Shown: piece by piece, positions 55,019-64,000 of the stretch | How the letters are laid out: the number at the start of each line of letters is the position of its first letter | Position numbering within the stretch: the first letter of the stretch is position 1 | From: Woeseiaceae bacterium | Lineage (GTDB): Bacteria > Pseudomonadota > Gammaproteobacteria > Steroidobacterales > Woeseiaceae | Direction: 5' to 3' | Assembly (NCBI GenBank): GCA_021773055.1 | Contig: JAJFKV010000028.1 | Location: 62,001-126,000 of the forward strand | DNA length: 64,000 nt | Program-made: the position numbers and the translations under genes | Notes under the pieces: model-generated | What the model was told of the DNA's origin: nothing | Seen by the model: the letters and a program-made list of their open reading frames with translations, nothing else | Database searches by the model: none

Positions 55019-56367
55019 AGTCACAAGGATTTCGTGACACGGGCATGATAGTTCGTCGCCCTGCGCGCCCCGGTGCATTAGCGCCAACCAACCTCGCCAA
55101 GCTCATGCGTTGCCTCGATGGCAGTCAAAACATTGCTTTACCTGTTCGTCCGCGAGGCGCCGGCTCATCGGCAACCGACTGCAACGTCGCCACGGCCGGA
55201 ACCACGATCGACATGTCCGGTCTCGACCGAATAACTCACATCGATACTCACAATCAGACAGTCACCGCAGAAGCCGGTGTCCGTATCGGCGAACTGATCG
55301 CGGCGCTGGCTGAAGACGGTCTGGAACTGATCGGCAATTTCGACCAAACCGAACGCACGCTCGGTGGTGCTATCGCGGCACCCTGTATGGGTCCGGGCAT
55401 CGGTGGCCATGCGTCGATGCTTTCCACCCAGGTTGTTGGGCTTAAGTCAGTTACGCCGAGCGGCAGGATGATGAAAGTATCGAATACACAGCGACATTTG
55501 CTGAGCGCATTTCGCCTGAGCTACGGCATGCTGGGGCTTATTTACGAGGTGACACTGCGCGTACGACCTATCACAACCTTTACCGCCAGCCATCGCAGCA
55601 TGGATATCGATACGTTTGCACACGTTTCAGATCGGCTCGCGAGCGGCAATGTCGGTCTCAAATTTTATCTGATGCCATATCGGAATCATGTATACCTTGA
55701 TTTACGCCACTACGATTCGAACAGCGGCAACGCTTACAGCGCCCCATGGAAAATCAAGGACTGGGGCGAAAGCACCGTGTTGCCAAATGTATTCAAATCT
55801 CTCAATCGAGTGATGCCGATTCCATCTGTCCGCTACCAATTGATGGACACGCTATCGGCGACAACGCATGGCCTTGTCAATTCGAAGCTCGTAAGGAACG
55901 GCAACAACGTCACGGCTGGTGGGCGACACCGCCGCAGAAAGCCGAGTAACCTGTTGTACTCCACGTGGTGCTTTCCGGCCTCCGACTTTTCAGTGGTCGT
56001 TAAAGCCTACGCAAGATTCTGCCGAGAGACCTTCGCTCATACCGCTTATCGTTGTGATTTGCCGGCTGTGGGCTATCGAGTCGCGCGGGATAACTCTGCG
56101 CTGTTGTCGCCGTCGTTTGACGAGGCGCTGATTGCCCTGCAAACAACCTCGACGCAAAAACGTGGTTGGGATGATTTCGTGCTCGATCTGTCTGAATTCG
56201 CGGAGAACTGGGGTGGCACGCCTTTATTCAATCAGACTTTGTCGACTCGCGACGCCTACGTGGCACAAACCTATGGCGGTCGGATGGAGTTTTTTAAGAA
56301 AATCCGACGCCAGCTCGATCCGGACAATCGCCTCCTTAACCCCTATCTCGCCCGTTATTTTCAGTAG
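55015..56367 (+). CDS. FAD-binding oxidoreductase (PCMH type, aldonolactone-oxidase-like)
   Basis: 450 residues. FAD-binding PCMH domain at about 15-185: 'PVRPRGAGSSATDCN' binds the FAD pyrophosphate, 'GGAIAAPCMGPGIG' follows. The C-terminal domain ends 'RQLDPDNRLLNPYLARYF', as in D-arabinonolactone/L-gulonolactone oxidases. Substrate not determined. ATG 55015 has GGAG eight bases upstream. Confidence 0.86.
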   Translation: MKSQGFRDTGMIVRRPARPGALAPTNLAKLMRCLDGSQNIALPVRPRGAGSSATDCNVATAGTTIDMSGLDRITHIDTHNQTVTAEAGVRIGELIAALAEDGLELIGNFDQTERTLGGAIAAPCMGPGIGGHASMLSTQVVGLKSVTPSGRMMKVSNTQRHLLSAFRLSYGMLGLIYEVTLRVRPITTFTASHRSMDIDTFAHVSDRLASGNVGLKFYLMPYRNHVYLDLRHYDSNSGNAYSAPWKIKDWGESTVLPNVFKSLNRVMPIPSVRYQLMDTLSATTHGLVNSKLVRNGNNVTAGGRHRRRKPSNLLYSTWCFPASDFSVVVKAYARFCRETFAHTAYRCDLPAVGYRVARDNSALLSPSFDEALIALQTTSTQKRGWDDFVLDLSEFAENWGGTPLFNQTLSTRDAYVAQTYGGRMEFFKKIRRQLDPDNRLLNPYLARYFQ

Positions 56368-56547
56368 CTGCCCCATATTCGCGTGATATTCACGCGATTT
56401 GTCGGAACCACCGGCAATAAAATCAATCCAAATTCGAGTCTCGTGCATCTAATACTTGAGTGACCACGTTGGTTACTCGAAGTAAATATCTAACTCGTTG
56501 ATTTTTAATCTAATTGAATGGAAAGCATCAAATTGTGAAGTCAATTG

Positions 56548-56575
56548 TTGCGTTATACCGAGCTAGTGTTATACT
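56548..56575 (+). promoter_or_regulatory. Sigma-70-type promoter of the RND operon
   Basis: TTGCGT (56548-56553) and TATACT (56570-56575) are separated by 16 bases, 34 bases before the first adaptor ATG. The 241-base gap after the FAD oxidase gene is AT-rich toward this end and has no other ORF I credit. Confidence 0.5.
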
Positions 56576-56608
56576 TCACTACAACACCAATCAGGTAAGC
56601 AGTAAGCC

Positions 56609-57694
56609 ATGAAGACTTTGAACCCTATTCCAGCCGCAATTTTCGCCGTTTCGCTGACCAGCGCTGCCCTGCTCTCAGGCTGCGGTGTGGGCGAGGCCAG
56701 TGTTGCCGAAACAGACGTCATCGCAGCTGCTACGCCGGTACCGGTTGAAACAGCGACACCATTTCGTTCGGATATCTACGCAACCTACGCCGCAAGTGCC
56801 TCTATAACGTCAGATGCGGATGCGCCGGTTATTGCTCGGGTCGCGGGCGAAGTCGTCGAACTGCTTGCAGAGGAAGGCGATCGCGTCGAGGCAGGCCAGA
56901 TACTGGCGCGCCTCGACGGTGAGCGCCTGAGGCTTGAGATGTTGTCTGCGAAGGCGAACCTTGAGCGTGCCAAGAAAGAATACAAGCGCAATACCGATTT
57001 GCATGCGCGAGGCCTCATCAGCTCTTCACATTTTGATGGGCTGCAGTTCGACCTCGAAGCACTGAAGGCGAGCTACGATCTCAAGCGCCTCAATTATGGT
57101 TACTCAGAAGTTCGCGCAACGATTTCAGGCGTGGTGTCTTCCCGTGAAATAAAATCCGGCGAAAACCTGAGCGTCGGTCAGACCGCGTATCGAATCACAG
57201 AAACCAAGGAATTGGTCGCATATCTGCATATCCCACAAGCGGAACTGGGTAAGTTCAGCGCCGGTCATACTGCGACCGTTATAGTCGCGTCCATGCCAAA
57301 CAGCGAGTTTGAAGCGGATATTGTGCGCATTAGTCCAACAATTGATGCGCGCAATGGTACCTTCCGTGCGACGGCCATCATCGATAACAAGGGTGGCAAC
57401 CTGGCCCCCGGCATGTTCGGCCGATTTACAGTGGCCTACGAAAAACATGAGAACGCACTCGTAATTCCAGCTAACGCCTTGCTCGATGAAGATGAAGAAA
57501 CAAGCGTTTATGTCGTGCAAGATGACGAAGTTGTTCGCCGTCCGGTCGAAGTCGGTATTGAAGAAAACGGGCGTGTCGAGGTTCTCGACGGCTTGTTGGA
57601 CAACGATCAAATCGTCGTAGTCGGGCATTCCGGCCTGCGTGACGGTAGCAAGGTGCTGGCCAGCGTAACCGATTTAGGCCGATTCACAGGCTGA
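56609..57694 (+). CDS. RND efflux periplasmic adaptor (lipoprotein), first copy
   Basis: 361 residues. Lipobox 'LLSGC' gives mature Cys25. Membrane-fusion-protein layout: barrel-sandwich 'VIARVAGEVVELLAEEGDRVEAGQIL', coiled hairpin (about 100-160), then 'VRATISGVVSSREIKSGENLSVGQ' and the C-terminal 'PGMFGRFTVAYEKHENALVIP'. Links an inner-membrane RND pump to an outer-membrane TolC-like channel, none of which lies in the window. A second adaptor follows after 65 bases. Confidence 0.92.
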   Translation: MKTLNPIPAAIFAVSLTSAALLSGCGVGEASVAETDVIAAATPVPVETATPFRSDIYATYAASASITSDADAPVIARVAGEVVELLAEEGDRVEAGQILARLDGERLRLEMLSAKANLERAKKEYKRNTDLHARGLISSSHFDGLQFDLEALKASYDLKRLNYGYSEVRATISGVVSSREIKSGENLSVGQTAYRITETKELVAYLHIPQAELGKFSAGHTATVIVASMPNSEFEADIVRISPTIDARNGTFRATAIIDNKGGNLAPGMFGRFTVAYEKHENALVIPANALLDEDEETSVYVVQDDEVVRRPVEVGIEENGRVEVLDGLLDNDQIVVVGHSGLRDGSKVLASVTDLGRFTG

Positions 57695-57701
57695 TCTAAT
57701 T

Positions 57702-57741
57702 CCTGCCGTGGTCTTCATAAGAAAACGACCACAGCAGCAGG
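57702..57741 (+). other. Hairpin between the two adaptor genes
   Basis: CCTGC plus GTGGTC (57702-57713) pairs with GACCAC plus GCAGG (57727-57741) with small bulges. No T run follows. The next gene's ribosome site AAGGGG lies shortly after it. It could tune the ratio of the two adaptors or protect the message. Confidence 0.4.
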
Positions 57742-57759
57742 AGCATAAGGGGATTCCAA

Positions 57760-58851
57760 ATGAAGCTATTTCGCGTTAGCTCGACCGCGTTCGCGTGTGT
57801 TTTGCTATTGAGCGCCTGTCAGCAAGGCGAATCAGTTGAAGAAGAACAGCCCGATGAGGATGAGACCCCCCCGGTACCTGTAGAAGTCAGCACACCCATC
57901 CGTGGCGACATCTTCGCAACCTACAGCGGAACCGCACCCATTGAGGCGCTTGCCGAGGCGGATGTAATCGCCAAAGTAGACGGTGAGGTTCGTGAGTTGC
58001 ATGTTGAAGAAGGCGACATGGTCAGCAAGAACCAGATCCTGGCAACACTTGATGGCGATCGACTGCGTCTGGAATTGAGCGAATCACAAGCCCGACTTAG
58101 AAAAATGCAGCGCGATTTTGAGCGCAACAAGGAATTGCAGGACAAAGGGCTGATCAGCGAGGGCGACTTCGAAAAAATTCAATACGATATGGAAGCGCTG
58201 GAAGCATCTTACAATCTCGCCAGCCTGGAGCTCGACTACACACAGATTCGAGCTCCCATCGCCGGAGTTATTTCGGAACGCTATCTGAAACTCGGCAATA
58301 CCATTAATACAGGCGACCCGGTTTTCAGGGTTACCAGTTTTGATCCCTTAGTCGCATACCTGTTCGTACCCGAGCGAGAATTTCGTCAGATTACCGCGGG
58401 ACAACCCGTACAAATCAGCATCGATGCACTCGCCGGAGCACCTGTTAGTGCAACTGTTACTCGCATCAGCCCGATCGTGGACCCGGAAACCGGTACCTTT
58501 AAGATTACGATCGAAATGCGCGGCGTCGAAGAGCGCGTCAAACCGGGGATGTTTGGCCGTATGAGCATCGTCTACGACAAACATGAGAATGTAATACAGG
58601 TTCCACGTAGCGCGATCATCGAACGCGCAGGTGAATCCTTCGTTTTCGTTGTTGAAGATGGAGTCGGCATACGCAAACTGGTAGAGACGGGTTTCGACAA
58701 CAACGGAATGGTCGAAATAAGCTCCGGACTCACCGACGGTGAGAACGTCATCATCGTTGGCCATGTCGGACTCAAAAATGAAGCGAAAGTTGTCGACATC
58801 AACGCCCCGGTTGAGGACACCGAAAACGCGCCGGATGAGGACACCGAATAA
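57760..58851 (+). CDS. RND efflux periplasmic adaptor (lipoprotein), second copy
   Basis: 363 residues. Lipobox 'LLLSAC' gives mature Cys20, then an acidic stretch 'EEEQPDEDETPP'. Same domain order as the first adaptor: 'VIAKVDGEVRELHVEEGDMV', coiled hairpin, 'IRAPIAGVISERYLKLGNTI' and 'KPGMFGRMSIVYDKHENVIQVP'. The tail is strongly acidic ('DTENAPDEDTE'). The last TAA overlaps the permease ATG (TAATG). Confidence 0.92.
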   Translation: MKLFRVSSTAFACVLLLSACQQGESVEEEQPDEDETPPVPVEVSTPIRGDIFATYSGTAPIEALAEADVIAKVDGEVRELHVEEGDMVSKNQILATLDGDRLRLELSESQARLRKMQRDFERNKELQDKGLISEGDFEKIQYDMEALEASYNLASLELDYTQIRAPIAGVISERYLKLGNTINTGDPVFRVTSFDPLVAYLFVPEREFRQITAGQPVQISIDALAGAPVSATVTRISPIVDPETGTFKITIEMRGVEERVKPGMFGRMSIVYDKHENVIQVPRSAIIERAGESFVFVVEDGVGIRKLVETGFDNNGMVEISSGLTDGENVIIVGHVGLKNEAKVVDINAPVEDTENAPDEDTE

Positions 58852-61800
58852 TGCGTCGTCTAATCGAAATCGCTACCGAACGCCGCGTTACTGTCATTAT
58901 GATGATGACGGCCATCGTTTTGTTCGGCATGGTGTCGCTGTCCAGATTGAACCTGAATTTATTACCCGATATCTCTTACCCTACCCTCACCGTTCGCGCT
59001 GAGTTGACAGGCGCTGCGCCGGTCGAAATCGAAAACCTGCTGACCAAACCAATCGAAGAAGCTGTAGGCGTTGTTCGCAATGTCCGTTTGGTGCGTTCAG
59101 TTTCCCGCTCTGGTCAGGCTGATGTCACCATTGAGTTCCTCTGGGGCACCGACATGGATTTGGCCGGGGTTGATGTCAGAGAGAAGCTCGACATCCTGTT
59201 TCTACCCCTGGAAGCCAGTCGCCCGCTGTTACTCCGCTTTGACCCGTCCTCTGAGCCTATCGTCAGGTTGGGTCTCTTGTACAAAGATGGCGCGACTAAA
59301 GGCTCATCGGAGACTCAACTAAAGGCACTACGCCGCCTCGCGGAAGACCGCATAAAAGCGGAACTTGAAGCCGAGGAAGGCACCGCCGCCGTGAAGGTGA
59401 GCGGTGGGCTTGAAGATGAAATTCAAATTCGGGTCGATCAACAGAAACTCTCCCAACTCGGTATCAGCATTGGTCAGATCGCAGAACGAATTCGAGCTGA
59501 AAACGTCAACCTATCCGGCGGCCGCCTTGAAGAAGGAAACCAACGATTCCTGGTTCGCACACTGAATGAATTCCAGGATATCGACGAATTTCGTGATGCG
59601 ATCGTCGCTTATGTGGCTGAGCGCCCAATTTACCTTCGTGATGTCGCAACGGTTGAACAGGGTTACAAAGACCGTGAAGCGATTACCCGGGTCAAAGGGC
59701 AGGAGTCGGTGGAGCTCGCAATTTACAAAGAAGGCGACGCAAATACCGTACAGGTTGCCGAACGCATCCAGCGCCGCCTGCAGGCACTGCAAGATTCGAT
59801 GCCCAGCGACATCGAGATCATCACGATTTACGACCAATCCACATTCATATCTGCGGCCGTGTCTGATGTCCGGCTGGCGGCTATTCTGGGTGGGCTAATC
59901 GCCATATTCGTGCTCTATGGTTTCCTGCGCGACGCGCGTGCAACAATGATCGTCGGAATCGCAATACCCGTTTCCGTCATCGGCACATTCCTGCTGATGT
60001 ACACCAACAAGATTTCACTGAACATCATGTCCATGGGAGGCATCGCCCTGGCTGTCGGCATGCTGGTCGATAACTCGATCGTTGTACTCGAGAATATTGT
60101 TCGCAAGAAAGAACAGGGCGAGGGTATTGTCGAGGCCGCTCAGAATGGCACGACCGAAGTCGGCGGAGCAGTCGTCGCCGCAACACTGACTACAATAGCG
60201 GTGTTCTTCCCGATGGTCTTTATCAGCGGTATCGCCGGCCAATTGTTCAAGGACCAGGCGCTGACAGTTACTTTCGCATTGATGTTCTCACTGGTCGTTG
60301 CACTCACCTTGATTCCCATGCTGGCGTCTCTCGGGGCGCAAAGCCGTTATGACGATGGTGGCGATTCACAGCCTGCTAACTGGTTTACGAGATCTGTTGC
60401 ATTCGTCGTGAAACTTTTCGGCTACGTCTTTTTCGCGATTAGCAAGGTATTTTGGGTATTGCTGTGGGTACCGTCCTGGATGCTGCAGGGATTTTATAAA
60501 TCGATTGCCGCCATTTACCCCGCTATCTTGGGTTGGTCGTTGCAACATCGTGCCACCGTCATTTTGATTTCAGCATTGTTGTTCGTATCAACGATGGCGT
60601 TGGTGCCACGGCTCGGCTCTGAATTAATTCCACAGTTTTCCCAGGGAGAGTTCACGGCCAATCTAAGATTGCCGCCGGGAATGCCGCTGTCTGAAACAGA
60701 CGATGCTATTCAGGTTGCGCAACGTGTCGCTGCGGACATCGAGGCAGTTGCACTCAACTACTCAGTTGCGGGTACGGGTAACAGGCTCGATGCCAACCCT
60801 GTCGATGCCGGCGACAACACCGGTACGCTTAGCATCACCCTCAAAGTAGGCTCGGGCCGCGCAGCCGAAAACCAAACCATGGCAGCAATGCGTGCCGAGC
60901 TGGCGACACTGCCCGGTGTCCAGTACGAATTCACGCGACCATCATTGTTGTCATTTGCCAGCCCGTTACAGATTGAGGTTTCAGGGTACGATCTGGCCAG
61001 CCTGGCCAAAGTCAGTCAGGCGGTCGTAGAAGGTATGTCCGCCTCCGACAGGTATACGGATATCAAGACAACCGTCGAAAGTGGCAACCCCGAAATTCAG
61101 ATCGTTTTCGATCAGGAACGCGCCGCGAAACTTGGCCTCACAGTGCGGGATATCGCGAACAGTGTGGTCGCCAACGTTCGTGGTGAATTGGCAACGCGTT
61201 ATACCTGGCGTGACAAGAAAATCGATGTGCTCGTACGCAGCGTCGATACGCGTCAATCAAGTATCGAAGAAATTAAGCACCTGATCGTTAATCCGGCCTC
61301 CGATCGCCCTGTGACGCTCGATGCAGTCGCGGACGTGACTGTCTCCCAGGGACCCGCGGAGATTCGCAGAATCGCCCGGGACAGGGTCGCTATAATTTCG
61401 GCTAATCTCGCTTACGGGGACCTCGGAGCGGCCGCTGCAGAAGCTGGCGAAATTGTCAGCAAGATACCGATGCCATCCGGCATAAACGCTATCGTTTCCG
61501 GACAGAGCGAAGAAATGCAGGCGTCATTCAAGTCTATGCAATTTGCATTACTGCTCGCTGTATTCCTTGTTTATCTTGTGATGGCATCGCAGTTCGAGTC
61601 ACTGATCCATCCTTTGGTTATTCTCTTTACGATCCCGCTTGCTCTGGTTGGCGCGGTGCTCGCCCTGTTCGTCACCGGAACCACGGTGAATATCGTGGCA
61701 TTCATCGGCGTCATCATGCTCGCCGGAATTGTCGTGAATAACGCTATCGTGCTGGTCGATCTGATTAATCAACTTCGTATCCAGGGCAAGCAGCGCCTCG

Positions 61801-62015
61801 AAGCCATTCTCGAGGCCGGCACAGCCCGACTAAGACCCATCCTGATGACGTCTCTGACGACAACGCTGGGCTTACTGCCAATGGCGATGGGATTCGGCGA
61901 AGGTTCTGAGGTCCGCACACCAATGGCTATCACGGTGATCGGTGGACTCACTGTCTCGACCCTGCTGACACTGGTAGTCATTCCGGTCGTCTACTCAATA
62001 ATGGACCGAAAATGA
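58851..62015 (+). CDS. RND-family efflux permease, first subunit
   Basis: 1054 residues, full length for HAE1-type RND pumps, with 12 membrane helices and two large periplasmic loops. N-terminal 'IEIATERRVTVIMMMTAIVLFG'; TM4 motif 'GMLVDNSIVVLENIVRKKEQG', where one Asp is followed by Asn instead of the Asp-Asp of AcrB; 'PMALVGAVL'-like 'IPLALVGAVLALFVTG' near TM10. An insertion of about 50 hydrophobic residues after TM6 ('LFGYVFFAISKVFWVLLWVP') is longer than in AcrB. The stop overlaps the next permease ATG by four bases. Confidence 0.93.
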   Translation: MRRLIEIATERRVTVIMMMTAIVLFGMVSLSRLNLNLLPDISYPTLTVRAELTGAAPVEIENLLTKPIEEAVGVVRNVRLVRSVSRSGQADVTIEFLWGTDMDLAGVDVREKLDILFLPLEASRPLLLRFDPSSEPIVRLGLLYKDGATKGSSETQLKALRRLAEDRIKAELEAEEGTAAVKVSGGLEDEIQIRVDQQKLSQLGISIGQIAERIRAENVNLSGGRLEEGNQRFLVRTLNEFQDIDEFRDAIVAYVAERPIYLRDVATVEQGYKDREAITRVKGQESVELAIYKEGDANTVQVAERIQRRLQALQDSMPSDIEIITIYDQSTFISAAVSDVRLAAILGGLIAIFVLYGFLRDARATMIVGIAIPVSVIGTFLLMYTNKISLNIMSMGGIALAVGMLVDNSIVVLENIVRKKEQGEGIVEAAQNGTTEVGGAVVAATLTTIAVFFPMVFISGIAGQLFKDQALTVTFALMFSLVVALTLIPMLASLGAQSRYDDGGDSQPANWFTRSVAFVVKLFGYVFFAISKVFWVLLWVPSWMLQGFYKSIAAIYPAILGWSLQHRATVILISALLFVSTMALVPRLGSELIPQFSQGEFTANLRLPPGMPLSETDDAIQVAQRVAADIEAVALNYSVAGTGNRLDANPVDAGDNTGTLSITLKVGSGRAAENQTMAAMRAELATLPGVQYEFTRPSLLSFASPLQIEVSGYDLASLAKVSQAVVEGMSASDRYTDIKTTVESGNPEIQIVFDQERAAKLGLTVRDIANSVVANVRGELATRYTWRDKKIDVLVRSVDTRQSSIEEIKHLIVNPASDRPVTLDAVADVTVSQGPAEIRRIARDRVAIISANLAYGDLGAAAAEAGEIVSKIPMPSGINAIVSGQSEEMQASFKSMQFALLLAVFLVYLVMASQFESLIHPLVILFTIPLALVGAVLALFVTGTTVNIVAFIGVIMLAGIVVNNAIVLVDLINQLRIQGKQRLEAILEAGTARLRPILMTSLTTTLGLLPMAMGFGEGSEVRTPMAITVIGGLTVSTLLTLVVIPVVYSIMDRK

Positions 62016-64000
62016 AACATACCGAAGTTGCGTTACGCCGCCCGGTTACGACCGTCGTCGTATTCGTAGCTTTGTCACTAGTTGGTCTTCTCGCATCGAG
62101 ATTATTGCCGCTTGAAAAATTTCCGGACATCGAGTTCCCGGGAATATTCGTACAAATTCCATATGACGGCTCCACGCCTGAAGAAGTTGAAAGACTGATA
62201 ACCCGGCCAGTAGAAGAAGCGCTCGCAACCCTGTCCGGTGTTGAACAGATGTTCTCGAGCTCGAACGAAAACCAGGCGCAGGTCTTTCTGCAGTTTGGCT
62301 GGGACCAGAGTATGGGTGCCAAAGGCATCGAAGCACGGGCGAAAGTCGATAGTATTCGTCACTTGTTGCCAAATGACGTTCGGCGAGTACTCGTCTTTAC
62401 CGGGTCGCTCGGCGATCAGCCGGTTCTGCAGCTCAGAATTTCCTCCGAACGAGACCTGTCGGACAGCTACGAAATGCTGGACCGTCTGATGACACGACGA
62501 CTTGAGCGCATTGAGGGCGTTTCGCGTGTTGACCTGCAGGGAGTCGACCCGCGTGAAATTCGAATTCTATTAAAGCCGGACCAGCTGGCTGCCCACGGGG
62601 TAGATATAGCCACCGTTCGCGACTTGTTAATGAGTAGTAATTTCTCGGTGAGCGCGGGCAAAATCACTGCAGGTGGCCAACGTTTCAGCGTGCGCCCAAG
62701 CGGCGAGTTCGATTCGGTTGACGAAATTCGCCAACTCACTCTCAACGACCGCGGTTTGCGTCTGCTGGATATCGCCGATATTGAGATGCGCACCCCGGAC
62801 CGCAACTATGGCAGACATCTGGATAAGCAGTACGCGATTGGTGTAGCCATCAGCAGAGCGACTGGCGCGAACATGGTCGATGTGACCGATCGGGTAATTG
62901 CTGAAGTCGAAAAAATTGGTAAGTTGCCGGAGATGAACGGCATCAACATCTTTTCGCTGGACAATCAAGGCGCGGCAGTCAAGGAATCATTGGGAGACCT
63001 GCTAGGTGCAGGTGCCCTGGGCGGCCTGCTTGCGATCTTCGTGCTGTATCTGTTCCTGCGGCAGGTGACGACCACACTTATCGTCACTGCGTCTGTACCA
63101 TTCTCTCTGATGATTACGCTGGGTGCGATGTACTTCGCGGGCCTGACTCTGAATATTCTCTCGATGATGGGCCTGATGCTGGCGGTCGGTATGCTGGTCG
63201 ACAATGCCGTAGTGGTCACCGAGAGTATTTTTCGCCATAGAACCGATAATCCCGACAATCCAACTGAGGCGACCATTAGCGGCGTGAAAGAGGTCGGACT
63301 TGCAGTTATCGCTGGTACGGCAACAACCATAATTGTTTTTGCGCCTATGATCGTCGGCGCAAAGACTGACATGTCGATATTTTTGTCGCATGTTGCCATT
63401 ACGATTATCGTCGCGCTGATCGCATCTCTGTTTATAGCGCAGACATTAGTGCCAATGCTGGCCGCGAGAATTGCAGTTCCACCAGAGCCTGAATCGGGCG
63501 CATGGATGTCACGCCTCACCAAGCGCTATGCCGCCAGTCTCGAGTGGATACTCGGGCACCGCTGGTGGACGGCGCTGGGCATCGGTCTGGTCTGTGTAAT
63601 TGGCATTATGCCAATGGCGCTCGATCTCGTTAAGTTCGACATGTTTCCACAGGATGTTGGCCGGCGCTTATTCATGCCCTATTACGTCGAAGGACAACAT
63701 TCACTGGAGCGGATTGAAGAGACTGTCGACAAAATCGAAGACTATCTGTATTCCCGCCAGGAAGAATTCAACATCCGTTCGATTTACAGTTACTTCGACC
63801 AGGGGCGCGCTGAATCTACAATTTTGCTGACCGACAAGAATGACGCAACACTCTCAACGAAGGAGGTTATCGCGCTCATCGAAGCAGACCTGCCGCAGAT
63901 CGCGATCGGCAAGCCAAGCTTTTCGTTTGACCAACAGGGTGGCGGAGACGGCTTCACCATTCAAATCAGCGGCGACTCAACCGAGGTACTAAATAATCTG
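62012..64000 (+). CDS. RND-family efflux permease, second subunit, 3' end off the window
   Basis: 663 codons are present from ATG 62012; the frame stays open to base 64000. N-terminal 'ALRRPVTTVVVFVALSLVG', 'PLEKFPDIEFPGIFVQIPYD', TM4 'GMLVDNAVVVTESIFRHR', again Asp-Asn. Clearly an RND permease but diverged from the first, so this is not a recent duplicate. Two permeases in one operon recall heteromeric pumps of the MdtBC type. Confidence 0.92.
   Translation, partial: MKHTEVALRRPVTTVVVFVALSLVGLLASRLLPLEKFPDIEFPGIFVQIPYDGSTPEEVERLITRPVEEALATLSGVEQMFSSSNENQAQVFLQFGWDQSMGAKGIEARAKVDSIRHLLPNDVRRVLVFTGSLGDQPVLQLRISSERDLSDSYEMLDRLMTRRLERIEGVSRVDLQGVDPREIRILLKPDQLAAHGVDIATVRDLLMSSNFSVSAGKITAGGQRFSVRPSGEFDSVDEIRQLTLNDRGLRLLDIADIEMRTPDRNYGRHLDKQYAIGVAISRATGANMVDVTDRVIAEVEKIGKLPEMNGINIFSLDNQGAAVKESLGDLLGAGALGGLLAIFVLYLFLRQVTTTLIVTASVPFSLMITLGAMYFAGLTLNILSMMGLMLAVGMLVDNAVVVTESIFRHRTDNPDNPTEATISGVKEVGLAVIAGTATTIIVFAPMIVGAKTDMSIFLSHVAITIIVALIASLFIAQTLVPMLAARIAVPPEPESGAWMSRLTKRYAASLEWILGHRWWTALGIGLVCVIGIMPMALDLVKFDMFPQDVGRRLFMPYYVEGQHSLERIEETVDKIEDYLYSRQEEFNIRSIYSYFDQGRAESTILLTDKNDATLSTKEVIALIEADLPQIAIGKPSFSFDQQGGGDGFTIQISGDSTEVLNNL

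Noticed and set aside
1..64000. tRNA, rRNA, insertion sequences, phage or integration sites
   Set aside because: No tRNA cloverleaf, transposase, integrase or terminal inverted repeats were recognised on reading both strands.

Overview
The window reads as chromosome of a marine-type gammaproteobacterium, with GC by eye in the mid-50s. Markers for this placement are glnE, cysB with cysJIH, lpxL, a Kdo kinase (kdkA), hldD, folD, a PBP4-type dacB and a YgiM-like SH3 protein. The lack of an enteric gene order, the RND pair with paired lipoprotein adaptors and the many small dienelactone-hydrolase and amidohydrolase genes suggest a Chromatiales/Woeseiaceae-like lineage, but that placement is inference. 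No rRNA, tRNA, insertion sequence, prophage or CRISPR array was recognised. Genes are tightly packed, with many ATGA, TAATG or TAGTG stop/start overlaps.

Layout. 1-5.5 kb: cell-wall genes on the minus strand (L,D-transpeptidase, MltD-type transglycosylase, small membrane protein) beside nucleotide salvage (ppnN). 5.5-15.8 kb: envelope polysaccharide block (lpxL, kdkA, GT9 heptosyltransferase, GT2, rfbB, rfbA, a TylCIII-like C-methyltransferase, a second methyltransferase, GT4, hldD). RfbA and RfbB without RfbC/RfbD, next to a sugar C-methyltransferase, suggest a modified dTDP-6-deoxysugar rather than plain rhamnose. 15.8-21 kb: glnE and a GGDEF/EAL protein. 21-27.5 kb: assimilatory sulfate module cysK<>cysB><cysHIJ. 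27.6-32.2 kb: SH3 protein, dacB, TVP38-type membrane protein and a PAS/AAA+ sigma-54 activator; the last three are overlapped as one operon.

32.2-32.73 kb is the most unusual part. Divergent from the sigma-54 activator there are three ACG-N6-CGT dyads, a well-formed -24/-12 promoter, a 46-codon secreted-peptide ORF, four consecutive hairpins and an intrinsic terminator. This looks like a dedicated regulator plus a small structured transcript. I do not recognise it.

32.7-49 kb: housekeeping and accessory genes (PGPGW protein, dienelactone hydrolase, CPA2 antiporter, M20 peptidase, MATE pump, lone ABC ATPase, NERD protein, DUF819, MBL hydrolase, GIY-YIG, acyltransferase, ceramidase-like, GFA, folD). 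mtnA is overlapped by a class II aldolase gene, a possible DHAP shunt for methylthioribose. 49-56.4 kb: TonB-domain/TPR pair, Tat-type dienelactone hydrolase, CBS protein, a DUF4097-like protein with six near-identical DGSGS repeats, amidohydrolase, threonine dehydratase-like enzyme and FAD oxidase. 56.6-64 kb: RND efflux operon with two lipoprotein adaptors and two permeases, the second running off the right edge.
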